DNA of 64,000 nt, taken from the NCBI GenBank assembly GCA_900547035.1, contig URFM01000012.1:1-64000 (forward strand), read 5' to 3'. The position numbers and the translations under genes were made by a program. Positions 1-9,167 of this stretch are shown here, piece after piece. This DNA comes from an uncultured Clostridium sp. (GTDB lineage Bacteria > Bacillota > Clostridia > Lachnospirales > Lachnospiraceae). Numbering within the stretch: the stretch's first letter is position 1; every line of letters starts with the position of its first letter. Below the pieces are notes generated by a model that was not told the origin of the DNA, did not search any database, and saw only the letters and a list, made by a program, of their open reading frames with translations.

Positions 1-279
1 CGCATAGTGAACCTCATCCTGGCTTTCGATTCCCAGCAGGAGATAGGCTGCTCTCCGGTCCTCCATAGCCGACAGGGTCTTAAACAAATCCCGGTATCTC
101 TGTACCGGCTCGCCTTTCCGGTCTGCTCCATATGGCATGGAAATCTCTGCCGGGTCCAGCTCCCTTAGCTGCCCCGGGTGAATGACCTGCTGTCCCTCAT
201 ACAGGTAAAAGTTAAAAATGTCCGCAAATACACTGCTTTGCATCAAATACTTTTTTGTGGCCGCATCCACTTTTCCCAC
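1..279 (-). CDS. Rpn-family recombination-promoting nuclease / putative transposase, 5' part only
   Basis: The gene runs off the left edge; only the first 93 codons are present. The translated start (GKVDAATKKYLMQSSVFAD, then FNFYLYEGQQVIHPGQL) resembles the N-terminus of Rpn/PD-(D/E)XK proteins that are abundant in Lachnospiraceae, which open with a short 'FAD-FN-GQ-VI-P--L' block before the nuclease core. The core itself lies outside the window, so catalytic residues cannot be checked. I chose a GTG start because GGAGG lies ten bases upstream; no better ATG exists in this frame. Family assignment is from recognition of the N-terminal pattern and is moderate. Confidence 0.6.
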   Translation of the reverse strand, partial: MGKVDAATKKYLMQSSVFADIFNFYLYEGQQVIHPGQLRELDPAEISMPYGADRKGEPVQRYRDLFKTLSAMEDRRAAYLLLGIESQDEVHYA

Positions 280-521
280 TGCATCTCTTCCTCCTTCATT
301 GTACAAAAATCATTGTTTCTTGTAAAGGGTGTTCCGGCCGCCGAAGCGCAGCCCAGGATACCTGGAGAACCAGGCAGTCTTGAATCTCCTAGCAGACTGA
401 ATGCTGCTGATGAAATCATTCTATCAGATCGGAAGGGGGGATGCAAGGATTATTTCCGAAAGCTTTTCCGAAATAGTATGCCGGCAGATGAAATGTATTT
501 AAAAAAATGTCTCAAATCAAG

Positions 522-1283
522 TTACTGAAGCCCTAAAATAAACAGCAGCATGCTCAGAATCGGCAGCACCGTCCAGGCGATATAACGTTCCATTATTTCC
601 CAGTCCGAAGGCTGGGCACTGTCTGCATTTTGAATCAGGAAGGACAATTTCCACCGGAACAGCTCGTCCGCAAACAAAATGGTAACTCCCGTAGCAGCGC
701 AGGCAAATACGCCAAGGAACCACATGCCCCAATTTCCCTTATTGGTCAATTCCGGCCCTGTCAGCAAATCCAATAAGACGGATACCGGCGGTTCCATGGG
801 GTCTATGGTGTTCCCGTTTTCATCCGTCATGATTCCCGTATTGGTGACGGTCAGAAAACCGCTTCCTTCCGGGCTTCCGTCTTCGTTGTACAGCCAGCGG
901 GGATCTCCTTCCAGCATGCCGCCGCGAAAGAGAATCCTATTTCCCCGGCGAATCTCCACGCCAATCAGGGAATCTTTCAGCTCGCTGTCTTCCGGGACAG
1001 CGGCGGGGTCCTCCTTATAGATGTAGGGACCGTAAATTTTATCCCCATACTGAAACTCTACGGTTTGCCCCTCAGACACCGTAAAGCTGGCCTGACTTCC
1101 CTGGATTTTGCCGGAATATACGGTGCTGCCGTTTTCCTGGCGGGGAATCAAAATGGCGTCACCATACGCAAACCCCTTCCTGGAGGTGGTGACAAAATAG
1201 GCCGCAGTAAAGGCCAGGACCATGACAATCATGAAAAGAAAAACTCCTTTTTGGTATCGGTCCAGACTTTTCAGCTTCTTCAA
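522..1283 (-). CDS. Membrane-anchored hypothetical protein
   Basis: Unknown function. There is an N-terminal hydrophobic segment (about residues 11-33), a long extracytoplasmic-looking middle rich in beta-type and acidic residues, and two hydrophobic segments near the C-terminus (around residues 185-205 and 230-250). The TTG start has a strong GGAGGTGCAGTT upstream. An in-frame ATG at 1322 overlaps the stop of the upstream lipoprotein gene (ATGA) but has a weaker ribosome site. It forms an operon with that lipoprotein. The pair may form a small envelope module, but nothing in the sequence identifies the role. Confidence 0.75.
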   Translation of the reverse strand: MKKLKSLDRYQKGVFLFMIVMVLAFTAAYFVTTSRKGFAYGDAILIPRQENGSTVYSGKIQGSQASFTVSEGQTVEFQYGDKIYGPYIYKEDPAAVPEDSELKDSLIGVEIRRGNRILFRGGMLEGDPRWLYNEDGSPEGSGFLTVTNTGIMTDENGNTIDPMEPPVSVLLDLLTGPELTNKGNWGMWFLGVFACAATGVTILFADELFRWKLSFLIQNADSAQPSDWEIMERYIAWTVLPILSMLLFILGLQ

Positions 1284-1318
1284 AACTGCACCTCCGTTCT
1301 CTGTTCCCGCCCTGCCTA

Positions 1319-1759
1319 TCATTCTGAAACAACCTTAGGAAAGAAAAGCGGTATCATATATTCATACAAGGCGCCATTTTCATTGTCTGAAAACCGCACC
1401 TTAATGGTATCTTCCCTTTCGTCCTCACGTTCAGGAACCGTATACACAAATGAATTTTCTTTCACATTGGATATTGTTCCGTTCTCAGCTGAAACCGTAT
1501 AATCCCAATCCTCCGTCTCTGCCGCTATCACAACGGTAGCTTCTTCCTCGTTTCCGCTCTCCAAGGAAGCTTTATCGAACAATACTTCAAATGGAATCCT
1601 GTCTGATGACCCTTCGGAAACCTCTCGTATCTCCGGCTGAACAGTCTCCTTTACCGTTTCACCGGAAGAAGTTTCCGTATCCGCACCCGCAGAAGCGCTG
1701 CTGCAGCCCCAGAGAATCAGCGAAATTGACATCGCGGTCATTAGAAAGCCGTGTTTCAT
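1319..1759 (-). CDS. Small putative lipoprotein
   Basis: About 146 residues. A short basic start (MKHGF), a hydrophobic stretch and a lipobox-like LWGC give a lipoprotein signal, with Cys near residue 19. The mature part is acidic and low in hydrophobics, with a beta-rich C-terminal half that could be an Ig-like fold. The start used here follows AGGGGGATAAT; a longer reading from an upstream ATG at 1780 adds seven residues without a better ribosome site. It is the first gene of a two-gene operon with the membrane protein downstream. Function is unknown. Confidence 0.75.
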   Translation of the reverse strand: MKHGFLMTAMSISLILWGCSSASAGADTETSSGETVKETVQPEIREVSEGSSDRIPFEVLFDKASLESGNEEEATVVIAAETEDWDYTVSAENGTISNVKENSFVYTVPEREDEREDTIKVRFSDNENGALYEYMIPLFFPKVVSE

Positions 1760-1923
1760 ATTATCCCCCTCTCTCAACACAAATAACTCCCATATACCTT
1801 TCCTGCAATACCTGTTTTCCCTTCGGTCTCAAATTCTTCTATTTAGACTATATCATATTTCACCCTCTCAGGTGTTACTTATTTCTTACCTTTCTTTTAA
1901 TTCCCGGCAGCCGTCCGGCAGGA

Positions 1924-3045
1924 TCATTCCTGCCGGCTCTTCTCCATCCCCGTCAGCTCGGCCAGCTGTTCCAGCACGCCTTTTCCGCCGTTCAGGGAAA
2001 TGGTTCCTACTTTTTCGCAGATTCTCTCCAGATACTCCAGCTCCTTGAGCTTAAACAGGGTCCCGTTCTCCTCCATCATCCGCGCCGTGTTCAGCAGGCT
2101 TCTGGTGGAGGCCACCTCCTCCCGCCGCATGATTACGTTGGCCTGGGCCTTTTTCTCCGCCACCAGGACCGTATTCATGATATCCCGGATTTCCCCGGGC
2201 AGGATAATGTCCTTGATGCCCACGTCCGCCAGCTCCACGCAGTAGAAGTCTTCCTTCTCCTTCAGCTTCTCCCGGACCAGGGCAGCGGCTGCTTCCTTCT
2301 GGGCCAGAAGCTCATCCAACCGGTATCTTCCGATGTATTCCCTGAGAATCAGCTGGACACAGGTGTAAAGCTGAGAGGAAACCTGGTCTACCAGGCCTAC
2401 CAGCCGCTCCGGGTCCTTAATCCGATAGGTGCAGACCACATTCAGCCGCACTCCCACCTTATCTGCCGTCAGAATCTCCTGCCCGGAAATCTCCAGCTGC
2501 TTAAACTTCAGGTCGAAGATTTTTCCGCTTACCTCCCGGCCATAGTTCCAGAAGAAATAGGTGCCGGAAGAAAGCGTTCTCTCCAGCCGGTTGTCAAAGT
2601 AGAGCAGGCACACCTCCCCGTCCTTTACCACGATTTTCTTGTAAAATTTCGAGGGCATCAGCTCCCGGTACATCCGGGGCAGGGTTTCCTCCATCGAGGA
2701 GGCGGTGATGTCGATCACCTGGAATTCGTTCTTCTCAAAGACGTTCCAGAACAAGGTCTCCGGTTTGGTCAGCACCTCCCGGAATGCCTGGTTCACAAAC
2801 CGCAGGGCGATGGAGGTATCCGGCAGGACCGCCTTGACCACCCGAGAGGAAAATGCCGCGTCTTTCAGCAAAACCTCCTGAGGGATGCCGCAGGTATTGA
2901 CCTCCCCGGTCATGGTGGTCTTCAGTACCTCGTAGCCCAAAAAGGCCGGATATGTATAGCGCCCCGCTGTCAGGAGCTTCTCATATTTTCCATTTTTCAT
3001 CAGGTATCCGCATTCCTGCTCTTTGATGATATACGTTTGAAACAT
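1924..3045 (-). CDS. SPFH/slipin-type membrane-associated protein
   Basis: A 373-residue protein of the stomatin/prohibitin/flotillin/HflK superfamily. A short N-terminal region (MFQTYIIKEQECGYLMKNGK) precedes the SPFH-like beta domain (about 60-250) and a helical region rich in Arg/Glu/Ala near 300-350, including QANVIMRREEVASTRSLL, which is typical of the oligomerising tail. It lacks an obvious long N-terminal transmembrane helix. The start is preceded by AAAGGTGGGAACAAT; the frame stays open upstream to 3423 but that part is low-quality sequence overlapping a structured non-coding region. A hairpin with 9-bp arms (CCGGCAGGA/TCCTGCCGG, 1915-1936) overlaps the stop codon. The role is likely membrane microdomain organisation; no partner gene is evident. 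Confidence 0.85.
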   Translation of the reverse strand: MFQTYIIKEQECGYLMKNGKYEKLLTAGRYTYPAFLGYEVLKTTMTGEVNTCGIPQEVLLKDAAFSSRVVKAVLPDTSIALRFVNQAFREVLTKPETLFWNVFEKNEFQVIDITASSMEETLPRMYRELMPSKFYKKIVVKDGEVCLLYFDNRLERTLSSGTYFFWNYGREVSGKIFDLKFKQLEISGQEILTADKVGVRLNVVCTYRIKDPERLVGLVDQVSSQLYTCVQLILREYIGRYRLDELLAQKEAAAALVREKLKEKEDFYCVELADVGIKDIILPGEIRDIMNTVLVAEKKAQANVIMRREEVASTRSLLNTARMMEENGTLFKLKELEYLERICEKVGTISLNGGKGVLEQLAELTGMEKSRQE

Positions 3046-3385
3046 ATTGTTCCCACCTTTCCAATACAAATTTTTCAAACGGAAAAGTCCATGCCCCGCT
3101 CCGTCCTGGCCCCGGGGGCCCTGCCGGGGAATCCGGGTTTTCCGCCCCGAAGCGGCAACCGTTTTTCCTTCCGGCGTCTGACGCTTTCGGAATATCCGGC
3201 CTCCTTTCCGGGGTGTAAACTCCGATCCGCACTGCAGGGCGCAGGCCGGGCCAGAACTGCCTCCGCCGCCTGAGAATGCCGAAACCGCCCGGGACTGAAA
3301 TCCAGGGGATTCACCCCGGGCGTTCAATCGGCCTTCTCTTCGGGATTTGGCTGGAGACTGAGGGCATGTTCTTTCCCTTCCTGGT

Positions 3386-3492
3386 AGACATTTGACAGAT
3401 GTCTCATTTCGTGAACCAATCACGGTCAGATGACTGCTATACCCACTTAGCTACATCTTCGGGGTGTCCGAAGCGGCAGGATTTGAACCTGC
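3386..3492 (-). ncRNA. tRNA-like structured region / possible degenerate tRNA
   Basis: On the minus strand this stretch folds as successive small hairpins: a perfect T-arm (GCAGG-TTCAAAT-CCTGC, 3476-3492), a 6-bp hairpin CTTCGG/CCGAAG (3457-3473), a D-arm-like GCTA...TAGC (3436-3451), CGTGA/TCACG (3410-3424) and AGACAT/ATGTCT (3386-3404) followed by ACCA. Each is seen directly. The order, T-arm before D-arm, is wrong for a normal tRNA, and I cannot complete an acceptor stem or a canonical anticodon loop. It may be a decayed tRNA, a tRNA 3' fragment left by integration, or an unrelated structured RNA. The surrounding 3046-3623 holds no credible gene. Confidence 0.3.
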
Positions 3493-3623
3493 GACAAGTC
3501 ATAAATATACAGACGGCCGGTACACCGCTCCGGCAGGGCCGGCGGCGCCAGGAAGCCCAGGAAGACGCTTCTCTCTCAGGGCAGTCTGCCAGTATTGGTA
3601 TACCCTTCGGCGCTGTCCGGATT

Positions 3624-4859
3624 CTATCCCTTTACAACGCCGATGGTCTTTAATCGTTTCAGGGGAATCACCAAATCCTTCTGGTTTTCCATCACCTCTT
3701 CAATATCCTTGTAGGCAAAACGGCTCTCCTCCGCCACATCCGCCTTGCCCTTCTTTCCCAGAACCACTCCCTGCCGCTCCAAATCCAGAATCACCTCTTC
3801 GCAGCGGAAGGCTGCCATAGCCCCCTTGCGGGAATAGCGCCGTCCGGCTCCGTGGGAGGAGGAACAGAAGCTCTCCTCATTTCCCAGTCCCATAACCACA
3901 TAGCTGTAGGACCCCATAGCGCCGGGAATCACCGCTCTCTGGCCGTTTTTCGCCTCCACCGCTCCTTTCCGGTGAACCCAGACTTCCTTTCCTCTGTGGC
4001 TCTCCAGAGCAGCGTAGTTATGGTGGCAGTTAATCTCCCCGGAAAAGTTCAGGGTAAGGTCCGTGTATTTTCCAATCCATTTTTCCAGAATAGCCTTCAC
4101 CGTCAGCATCATCTTCTCCCGGTTCTCCGCCGCGAAGTCCATGGAAAGCTGCATCCAATTTTGATACTGCCGTCCCTCAGGGCTGTCCGCCGGCAGAAAA
4201 GCCAGCCGGAAAGAATCCGGCACCTGGCTGTACCATTTCTGGTTCAGCGCCCTGGCTTTCTGATGGAAATAGTCGCAGACGGATTTTCCAAAATGGCGGC
4301 TTCCGGAATGGATCATCACTGCCAGATATCCTTCCTCATCCTCCTGGAGCTCAATAAAATGATTTCCCCCTCCCAGGGTTCCAATCTGAAAATATCCCGC
4401 ATCCAGCTGTCCCAACAGTTCCCCGTCCGTCTCGTATTTGTCCATCTCATCCAGAGCCCGGTCCAGCACATAGGAGGGCATGGGATTTTTGTGGTGGGCA
4501 AATCCTACGGGAACATTGCGCATGATGTCGCCGATCATGGCCTGGACCAGGTTTCCGTTTCCGGTCATGATATTTTTAAGTTCCTCTGCCCGGACGCCCG
4601 TTTCCGTATAGGCCATGCCGCAGCCGATATCCACGCCCACGGCGTTGGGAATCAGCACGTCCTCAGCGGCAATCACTCCGCCGATGGGCATCCCCATCCC
4701 TGCGTGAGTGTCCGGCATCAGACAGACCCATCCATTCAGGAACGGAAGCTTGGACAAGTTCATGGCCTGCTCTCTGCAGGATGCTTCCAGAGCTGTTTCA
4801 TCGGGCAGCCACACCTTGACGGGCACGTTCATCGCTTCTTTATCGTACAAAACAAACAT
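3624..4859 (-). CDS. rtcB: RtcB-family RNA 3'-phosphate/5'-OH ligase
   Basis: About 411 residues, the size of compact bacterial RtcB proteins. The family signature is plain: PDTHAGMGMPIGGVIA near residues 48-63, VGVDIGCGMAYTET carrying the metal-binding Cys, and later GGGNHFIEL, HSGSRHFGK, NCHHNY, and GSSSHGAGR-type sequence (CSSSHGAGRRYSR), which contains the guanylylated His. RtcB seals RNA broken to 2',3'-cyclic phosphate and 5'-OH ends using GTP and Mn. The start ATG follows AAGGAAGTG. It is divergent from two WYL regulators, with only about 120 bases between, so they are good candidates for its control. Confidence 0.93.
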   Translation of the reverse strand: MFVLYDKEAMNVPVKVWLPDETALEASCREQAMNLSKLPFLNGWVCLMPDTHAGMGMPIGGVIAAEDVLIPNAVGVDIGCGMAYTETGVRAEELKNIMTGNGNLVQAMIGDIMRNVPVGFAHHKNPMPSYVLDRALDEMDKYETDGELLGQLDAGYFQIGTLGGGNHFIELQEDEEGYLAVMIHSGSRHFGKSVCDYFHQKARALNQKWYSQVPDSFRLAFLPADSPEGRQYQNWMQLSMDFAAENREKMMLTVKAILEKWIGKYTDLTLNFSGEINCHHNYAALESHRGKEVWVHRKGAVEAKNGQRAVIPGAMGSYSYVVMGLGNEESFCSSSHGAGRRYSRKGAMAAFRCEEVILDLERQGVVLGKKGKADVAEESRFAYKDIEEVMENQKDLVIPLKRLKTIGVVKG

Positions 4860-4981
4860 TTCATCACTTCCTTTTCGTTTCCTGCTGTTTTTCTTTCTGA
4901 TACCAGGATAATGGTTTTTCGGAGGAAAATCATTTAAAAAACGTTGCGAACTCTCAGGGAAGGGCTCTATAATGGAGGAAA

Positions 4982-6301
4982 ATGGGCCTAGAAAACAGGG
5001 AATTGACAAAAGAGGATGGGAAAATGGCGGAATTTCAGGAGCTGATTAAAAATTTTGACCGCATCCGGGACTATATGCGGCAATTTTATATTTACGGCTT
5101 TAAGGTTCGGGGAGATTACGATGATAAAAGCGGCCGCACCTACGACAATGAGCGCAGGCGGATTGAGGGCTGGATGGCCGGATACATGAAGTCGGACTAC
5201 GGTTCCAAAGGGAAACAGGTCTATATCGATGTGGACAGCAAACGGATTTCCCAGAATCCCCTGTACAAGGCCTGGAAGTCCAAGAGCGTCACGGACAACG
5301 ATATCCTGCTTCATTTCTTCCTGGCGGATTTGCTCTTAGAATACCCGGAAGGCATGACTGCCGGGGAGATGAGCGACCGGATTTCGGAGGCCTACGGTGT
5401 GGTATTTGACAGTCAGACCGTGCGCAACAAGCTGAAAGAATACGAAGCCTTGGGAATGTTCCGGTCAAAAAGAGAAGGAAAACGTCTGGTTTACCAGATG
5501 GCGCCCTTCCTTCCCACAGAGGAAACGCCTTTGTGGCACAGGGTTTTGGAGGCGGTGTCCTTCTTCCAGGGGGAAGCTCCTCTGGGCGTTGTGGGCAGCA
5601 CCATCCTGGACCGGGAGGACGAGGAAAACCGTTTCTTTCAGTTTAAGCATCTCTTTCTGGTCCACACCCTGGAGGACGGGATTCTCCTCAAGCTGCTGGA
5701 GGCAATCCGGCGGCAGGTATCCATCCGAGCGGAAAATAAGAGCAGCCGCACCGGACGGATCAGCCAGGTACAGGGAGTTCCCCTCAAAATACTGGTCAGC
5801 AGCCGCACCGGGCGGCGGTATCTGTGCCTGTATCTGCCGGAGCTTCACCGCTTCAATACCATGCGTCTGGACAACATCCGATGGGTGGAGACCCTGGAGG
5901 TCTGTGAGGAGTACGATCAGCTGGCCCAAAAACTGGAGCGGAATCTGGAGCGCTGCTGGGGTGTTTCCTTCGGAAGCCGTACCAGCCGCCAGGAGGAGCT
6001 CTGCTTAAAGCTGCGGATTGATGAGGAGCGGGAGCCTTATGTGCTGAGCCGCCTGTACCGGGAAGGCCGGGGCGGCCAGGTCATCCGCATCCGCCCCAAT
6101 GAATTTCTCTACACGGGCGTATTTTTCGACACCAATGAGATGCTCGCCTGGGTGAAGTCCTTCACCGGGCGGATCCTGGACATCCAGGGCTCCAATCAGG
6201 TCGCTGTATCCAAGGTGGTCCGGGACTGGGAAACCATGTATCAGATGTACTGCTCCGGGGAAGACGCTCATGAGGAGGGGAATCGAAATGGAACTGTTTG
6301 A
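4982..6301 (+). CDS. WYL-domain transcriptional regulator
   Basis: A 439-residue WYL protein. Residues about 20-60 carry a family-typical N-terminus (FDRIRDYMRQFYIYGFKVR), a winged-helix-like region lies near 100-165 (SVTDNDILLHFFLADLLLEY onward), and the WYL core is near 255-310 with the RRYLCLYLPELHRFNTMRLD block. WYL domains sense ligands, often nucleic acids or nucleotides, and control RNA repair or defence genes. ATG 4982 has GGAGG only three bases upstream; ATG 5024 (MAEFQELIKNF) is an equally plausible start. It overlaps the next WYL gene and lies divergent to rtcB. Confidence 0.85.
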   Translation: MGLENRELTKEDGKMAEFQELIKNFDRIRDYMRQFYIYGFKVRGDYDDKSGRTYDNERRRIEGWMAGYMKSDYGSKGKQVYIDVDSKRISQNPLYKAWKSKSVTDNDILLHFFLADLLLEYPEGMTAGEMSDRISEAYGVVFDSQTVRNKLKEYEALGMFRSKREGKRLVYQMAPFLPTEETPLWHRVLEAVSFFQGEAPLGVVGSTILDREDEENRFFQFKHLFLVHTLEDGILLKLLEAIRRQVSIRAENKSSRTGRISQVQGVPLKILVSSRTGRRYLCLYLPELHRFNTMRLDNIRWVETLEVCEEYDQLAQKLERNLERCWGVSFGSRTSRQEELCLKLRIDEEREPYVLSRLYREGRGGQVIRIRPNEFLYTGVFFDTNEMLAWVKSFTGRILDIQGSNQVAVSKVVRDWETMYQMYCSGEDAHEEGNRNGTV

Positions 6302-7307
6302 CAAGGTATACGGCTGCTATTATCAGGTGGTGAAGCACATCCTGAAACAAGCGGACTTAAATCCGGTGAGCCGGCGGGAGGTGGAGGAGCTGTGCCGGAC
6401 CTATGGCTTTGAGGAGAGCGCTCTGGCCCTGGCCCCCAAGCTTTTCGGCGAAAATCTCCCCCTTTTGGACGAAAATGGCGGAAGCCGCCTGAAGCACCTT
6501 CCGCCCAAGCTGCCTCTGACCAGCCTGCAGAAATCCTGGCTGAAAGCCCTGACCGCAGATCCCCGGGTTGCCTTATTTTTCACGGAGTCAGAGTTAAGGG
6601 AAGTACGGAAGGAGCTGGAAGGAACCGAGCCCCTGTACCGCCAGGAGGACTTTTATTACTACGATCAGTACTGCGACGGCGACCCCTACGGGAGTCCTGA
6701 CTACGTTGAAAATTTCCGTCAGATTCTGCGAGCCCTGGAGGAAAACCGGATTCTTTTGGTGGCATATGAGGGAAAGAAAGGGCGGATGCGCCGCTTTGAA
6801 ACGGTCCCGCTGAAACTTCAGTATTCCTCCAGAGAGGACAAGTTCCGTCTCCTCTGCCTGGAGAAAAACCGGGGGCAGTGGACCAAGCGCACGGTATTAA
6901 ATCTGGGGAGAATGAAAAGCTGCCATGTATCGGCTGAAACATGTTCTCCTGCCGCGCAGACTACCGCTCCCCCAAAATGTCAGGAGCCGGTCCTTCTGGA
7001 AATCAGCGGGGAGCGCAATTCCCTGGAGCGGTGCATGCTGCATTTCGCCCACTATGAGAAGCGGACGGAGTACGATGAGGAAAAAGAAAAATGGCTCTGC
7101 TCCATCTACTATGACCGTGAAGATGAAACAGAGCTCTTAATCGATGTGCTCTCCTTCGGACCAGTGGTCCGGGTGCTGGGGCCGGAGGATTTTCTCCGCC
7201 AGGTCCGGGAGAGAGTAAAGCGCCAGCATCAGTTGTTTTATGATCCGGTGGGGGACCTTGGAGCAAGTCCTGTCTTTCGCAAAAGAGAATTTCTGAAACC
7301 AACCTGA
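6288..7307 (+). CDS. Second WYL-domain protein
   Basis: About 339 residues. The middle part (LVAYEGKKGRMRRFETVPLK, then YSSREDKFRLLCLE) has the beta-rich WYL pattern and the C-terminal WCX-like part follows. An obvious N-terminal winged helix is not seen, so it may act with the upstream WYL protein rather than bind DNA alone. The start ATG lies in the coding end of the first gene, behind AGGAGGGG, so the two genes are translationally linked. An alternative ATG 18 bases upstream has no good ribosome site. Together the pair probably regulates rtcB or responds to RNA damage; that is inference from position. Confidence 0.82.
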   Translation: MELFDKVYGCYYQVVKHILKQADLNPVSRREVEELCRTYGFEESALALAPKLFGENLPLLDENGGSRLKHLPPKLPLTSLQKSWLKALTADPRVALFFTESELREVRKELEGTEPLYRQEDFYYYDQYCDGDPYGSPDYVENFRQILRALEENRILLVAYEGKKGRMRRFETVPLKLQYSSREDKFRLLCLEKNRGQWTKRTVLNLGRMKSCHVSAETCSPAAQTTAPPKCQEPVLLEISGERNSLERCMLHFAHYEKRTEYDEEKEKWLCSIYYDREDETELLIDVLSFGPVVRVLGPEDFLRQVRERVKRQHQLFYDPVGDLGASPVFRKREFLKPT

Positions 7308-7447
7308 AAAATAGATAGTCAAAACCTGCTATTTTCTGGTATCATAGAAACCAGAAGCCCTTGGATCAAACCTCAATCTTCTCAGGTTTCTTTATCCATC
7401 AAAAAATACACAAGCCGCCTTGCCAGGCGGCGGAATGGAGATTCACG

Positions 7448-7660
7448 ATGAAAAAATGGCTGGAACACAGACCCTACAAACACAAGATCACTTACTGGCT
7501 GGTAGCCATCTGGTTTTTCTTTCTTGCAGTACTGTTTCTGGTTCTGGGAATTACCGCCGGAAGGGACCTGGCCTGCTACCTGATCCTCTGCGTCCTCTGG
7601 GTGGCAGCCGCCCTCAGAGAACTATACTACTGCAAAAAAGACTTCTGCTCCGGCCCCTAA
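7448..7660 (+). CDS. Small two-helix membrane protein
   Basis: A 70-residue protein with two hydrophobic segments (about 16-36 and 42-60) and charged ends, starting MKKWLEHRPYKHK and ending KKDFCSGP. The start codon is preceded by GGAG. I do not recognise a family. It follows the WYL operon after a 140-base gap containing a GCCGCC/GGCGGC hairpin just before its ribosome site. A terminator follows directly. Confidence 0.6.
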   Translation: MKKWLEHRPYKHKITYWLVAIWFFFLAVLFLVLGITAGRDLACYLILCVLWVAAALRELYYCKKDFCSGP

Positions 7661-7684
7661 GGGGACTGGCAGGAGTCCTTTTTT
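7659..7684. terminator. Rho-independent terminator, probably bidirectional
   Basis: GGACT and AGTCC arms with a six-base loop, extended by G-T and A-T pairs, followed by six T on the plus strand. It ends the small membrane gene and, read the other way, can serve the amino-acid ABC operon that ends at 7695. Confidence 0.75.
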
Positions 7685-7694
7685 CTCAGCTTTC

Positions 7695-8471
7695 TCAGCC
7701 TTCCATGGACAGCATCTGACCATACCGTCCAAGGAAATTTTTCGTCCGTTCATTGTCCGAGGCAAACACCTGCTCTGGCGTCCCCTCCTCCACGATTACG
7801 CCGTCCGCCATAAAAATTACCCGGTGGGAAATATCCCTGGCAAAGGCCATCTCATGGGTAACGATCACCATGGCGATGTCCAAATCCGCCAGGGAGCGGA
7901 TGACCTTTAACACCTCTCCCGTCAGCTCCGGGTCCAGAGCCGAGGTGGGTTCGTCAAAAAACAGAATTTTAGGCTTTAAAGCCAGGGCCCGGGCGATCGC
8001 CACACGCTGGCACTGCCCGCCGGAAAGCTGGAAGGGATAGGCACCCTCCTTATCCTCCAGTCCCATCTTCTTTAGCAGTTCCCTGGCCTCCTCAAATACC
8101 TCCCGCCGGTCCCGCTTCTGGACCCGGATCGGGGCGTCCGTGATATTTTTCATCACCGAGTAGTGGGGGAACAGGTTGAAGTTCTGGAATACCAACCCGT
8201 ACTGGCTCTGAATTTCCTTTAAATCCTTTTTAGATGCGTAGACTTCCCGACCCTCCTCTGTCATCCAGGCGGCCCGTTTCCCCTGATAAGACAATTCTCC
8301 CCGGTCCATGGTCTCCAGCATGGTGGCGCAGCGCAGGAGAGTGGACTTTCCGGAACCGGAGGGGCCAATGATGGAGAGGATTTCACCCTCCTTCACCGAC
8401 AGGGAGATATCCTTTAGCACCGGAGTCCCGTTAAAGGACTTTTCCACAGATTTCAGCTCTAAAATGTTCAT
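7695..8471 (-). CDS. Polar amino-acid ABC transporter, ATP-binding subunit
   Basis: About 258 residues of the GlnQ/HisP type. Walker A is GPSGSGKST (near 35-43), the Q-loop region reads [13 protein letters not shown], the signature is LSGGQCQR, and Walker B is [15 protein letters not shown] with the H-loop in VTHEMAFA. It powers uptake of a polar amino acid by the permease and binding protein encoded upstream. A 60-residue-like insertion after Walker A ([18 protein letters not shown]) is slightly longer than usual. The ATG chosen begins [13 protein letters not shown] as in homologues; longer readings start in the intergenic region. Confidence 0.93.
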   Translation of the reverse strand: MNILELKSVEKSFNGTPVLKDISLSVKEGEILSIIGPSGSGKSTLLRCATMLETMDRGELSYQGKRAAWMTEEGREVYASKKDLKEIQSQYGLVFQNFNLFPHYSVMKNITDAPIRVQKRDRREVFEEARELLKKMGLEDKEGAYPFQLSGGQCQRVAIARALALKPKILFFDEPTSALDPELTGEVLKVIRSLADLDIAMVIVTHEMAFARDISHRVIFMADGVIVEEGTPEQVFASDNERTKNFLGRYGQMLSMEG

Positions 8472-8491
8472 TTTCCACAGTTCTCCCCTCT

Positions 8492-9151
8492 TTAACGGTA
8501 ATAATCCAGCTTCTTTTCCACCCATTCCATGAAAACAGCCACCAGAAGATTGAAGATATAGTAAAACAGGCCGGCCGCAATGAAGGGGGCCATGGTGGTC
8601 TGGGCTGCCGCAATGGCCTTGGCGATGGTGAACATTTCCATAACGCTGAGGGTAAACGCCAGAGAGGTGTCCTTCACCAGCGTGATAACCTCATTGGTCA
8701 CAGAGGGCAGGATCCGCTTCACCACCTGTGGCAGGATAATCAGGAAAAATGTCTGCCCTCTGCCGTATCCCAGGATTTTCGCCGCCTCGTACTGCCCCTG
8801 GGACATGGACTGAATGCCGCTTCGGTAGATTTCAGCGAAATACGCCGCGTAGTTGATGACAAATCCAATCAAAGTGGCCCACAGCCGGTAACCGGAGCCC
8901 ATCCGCAGTCCGAAGATATAGTACGGGCCAAAATACACCACCATCAGCTGCAGCATCAGCGGAGTCCCCCGCATGACCGATATGTAAAGCTTCACCAGAT
9001 TCCGGATGATCGGATTTTTCGACATGCGCCCCACCGCCACCAGAAGGCCCAGAGGCAGGGAGAAAATCAAGGTTACGGCAAAAATCTGTATACTGGTTCC
9101 CATGCCTCCCGCCAGCTGCCACAGCATCTGCGCTAATGTACTCTTACCCAT
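8492..9151 (-). CDS. Polar amino-acid ABC transporter, permease subunit
   Basis: A 219-residue permease of the HisMQ/GlnP type with about five membrane helices. The EAA loop is visible as [23 protein letters not shown] and the N-terminal part carries the family-typical [17 protein letters not shown]. Being the only permease in the operon, it should act as a homodimer. It lies 20 bases from the ATPase gene and 16 from the binding-protein gene. The substrate cannot be told from the permease alone. Confidence 0.92.
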   Translation of the reverse strand: MGKSTLAQMLWQLAGGMGTSIQIFAVTLIFSLPLGLLVAVGRMSKNPIIRNLVKLYISVMRGTPLMLQLMVVYFGPYYIFGLRMGSGYRLWATLIGFVINYAAYFAEIYRSGIQSMSQGQYEAAKILGYGRGQTFFLIILPQVVKRILPSVTNEVITLVKDTSLAFTLSVMEMFTIAKAIAAAQTTMAPFIAAGLFYYIFNLLVAVFMEWVEKKLDYYR

Positions 9152-9167
9152 ACCGCAAACTCCATCC

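Noticed and set aside
1591..3273. 560-residue open frame on the plus strand
   Set aside because: It is antisense to the SPFH gene, has Pro/His/Gln-rich low-complexity translation and no family features; it comes from the codon bias of the real gene.
3476..3492. Intact tRNA gene
   Set aside because: Only the T-arm is canonical; no acceptor stem or anticodon arm can be completed in the correct order.
3852..4937. 361-residue plus-strand frame over rtcB
   Set aside because: Shadow of RtcB on the opposite strand; no ribosome site and no recognisable motif.
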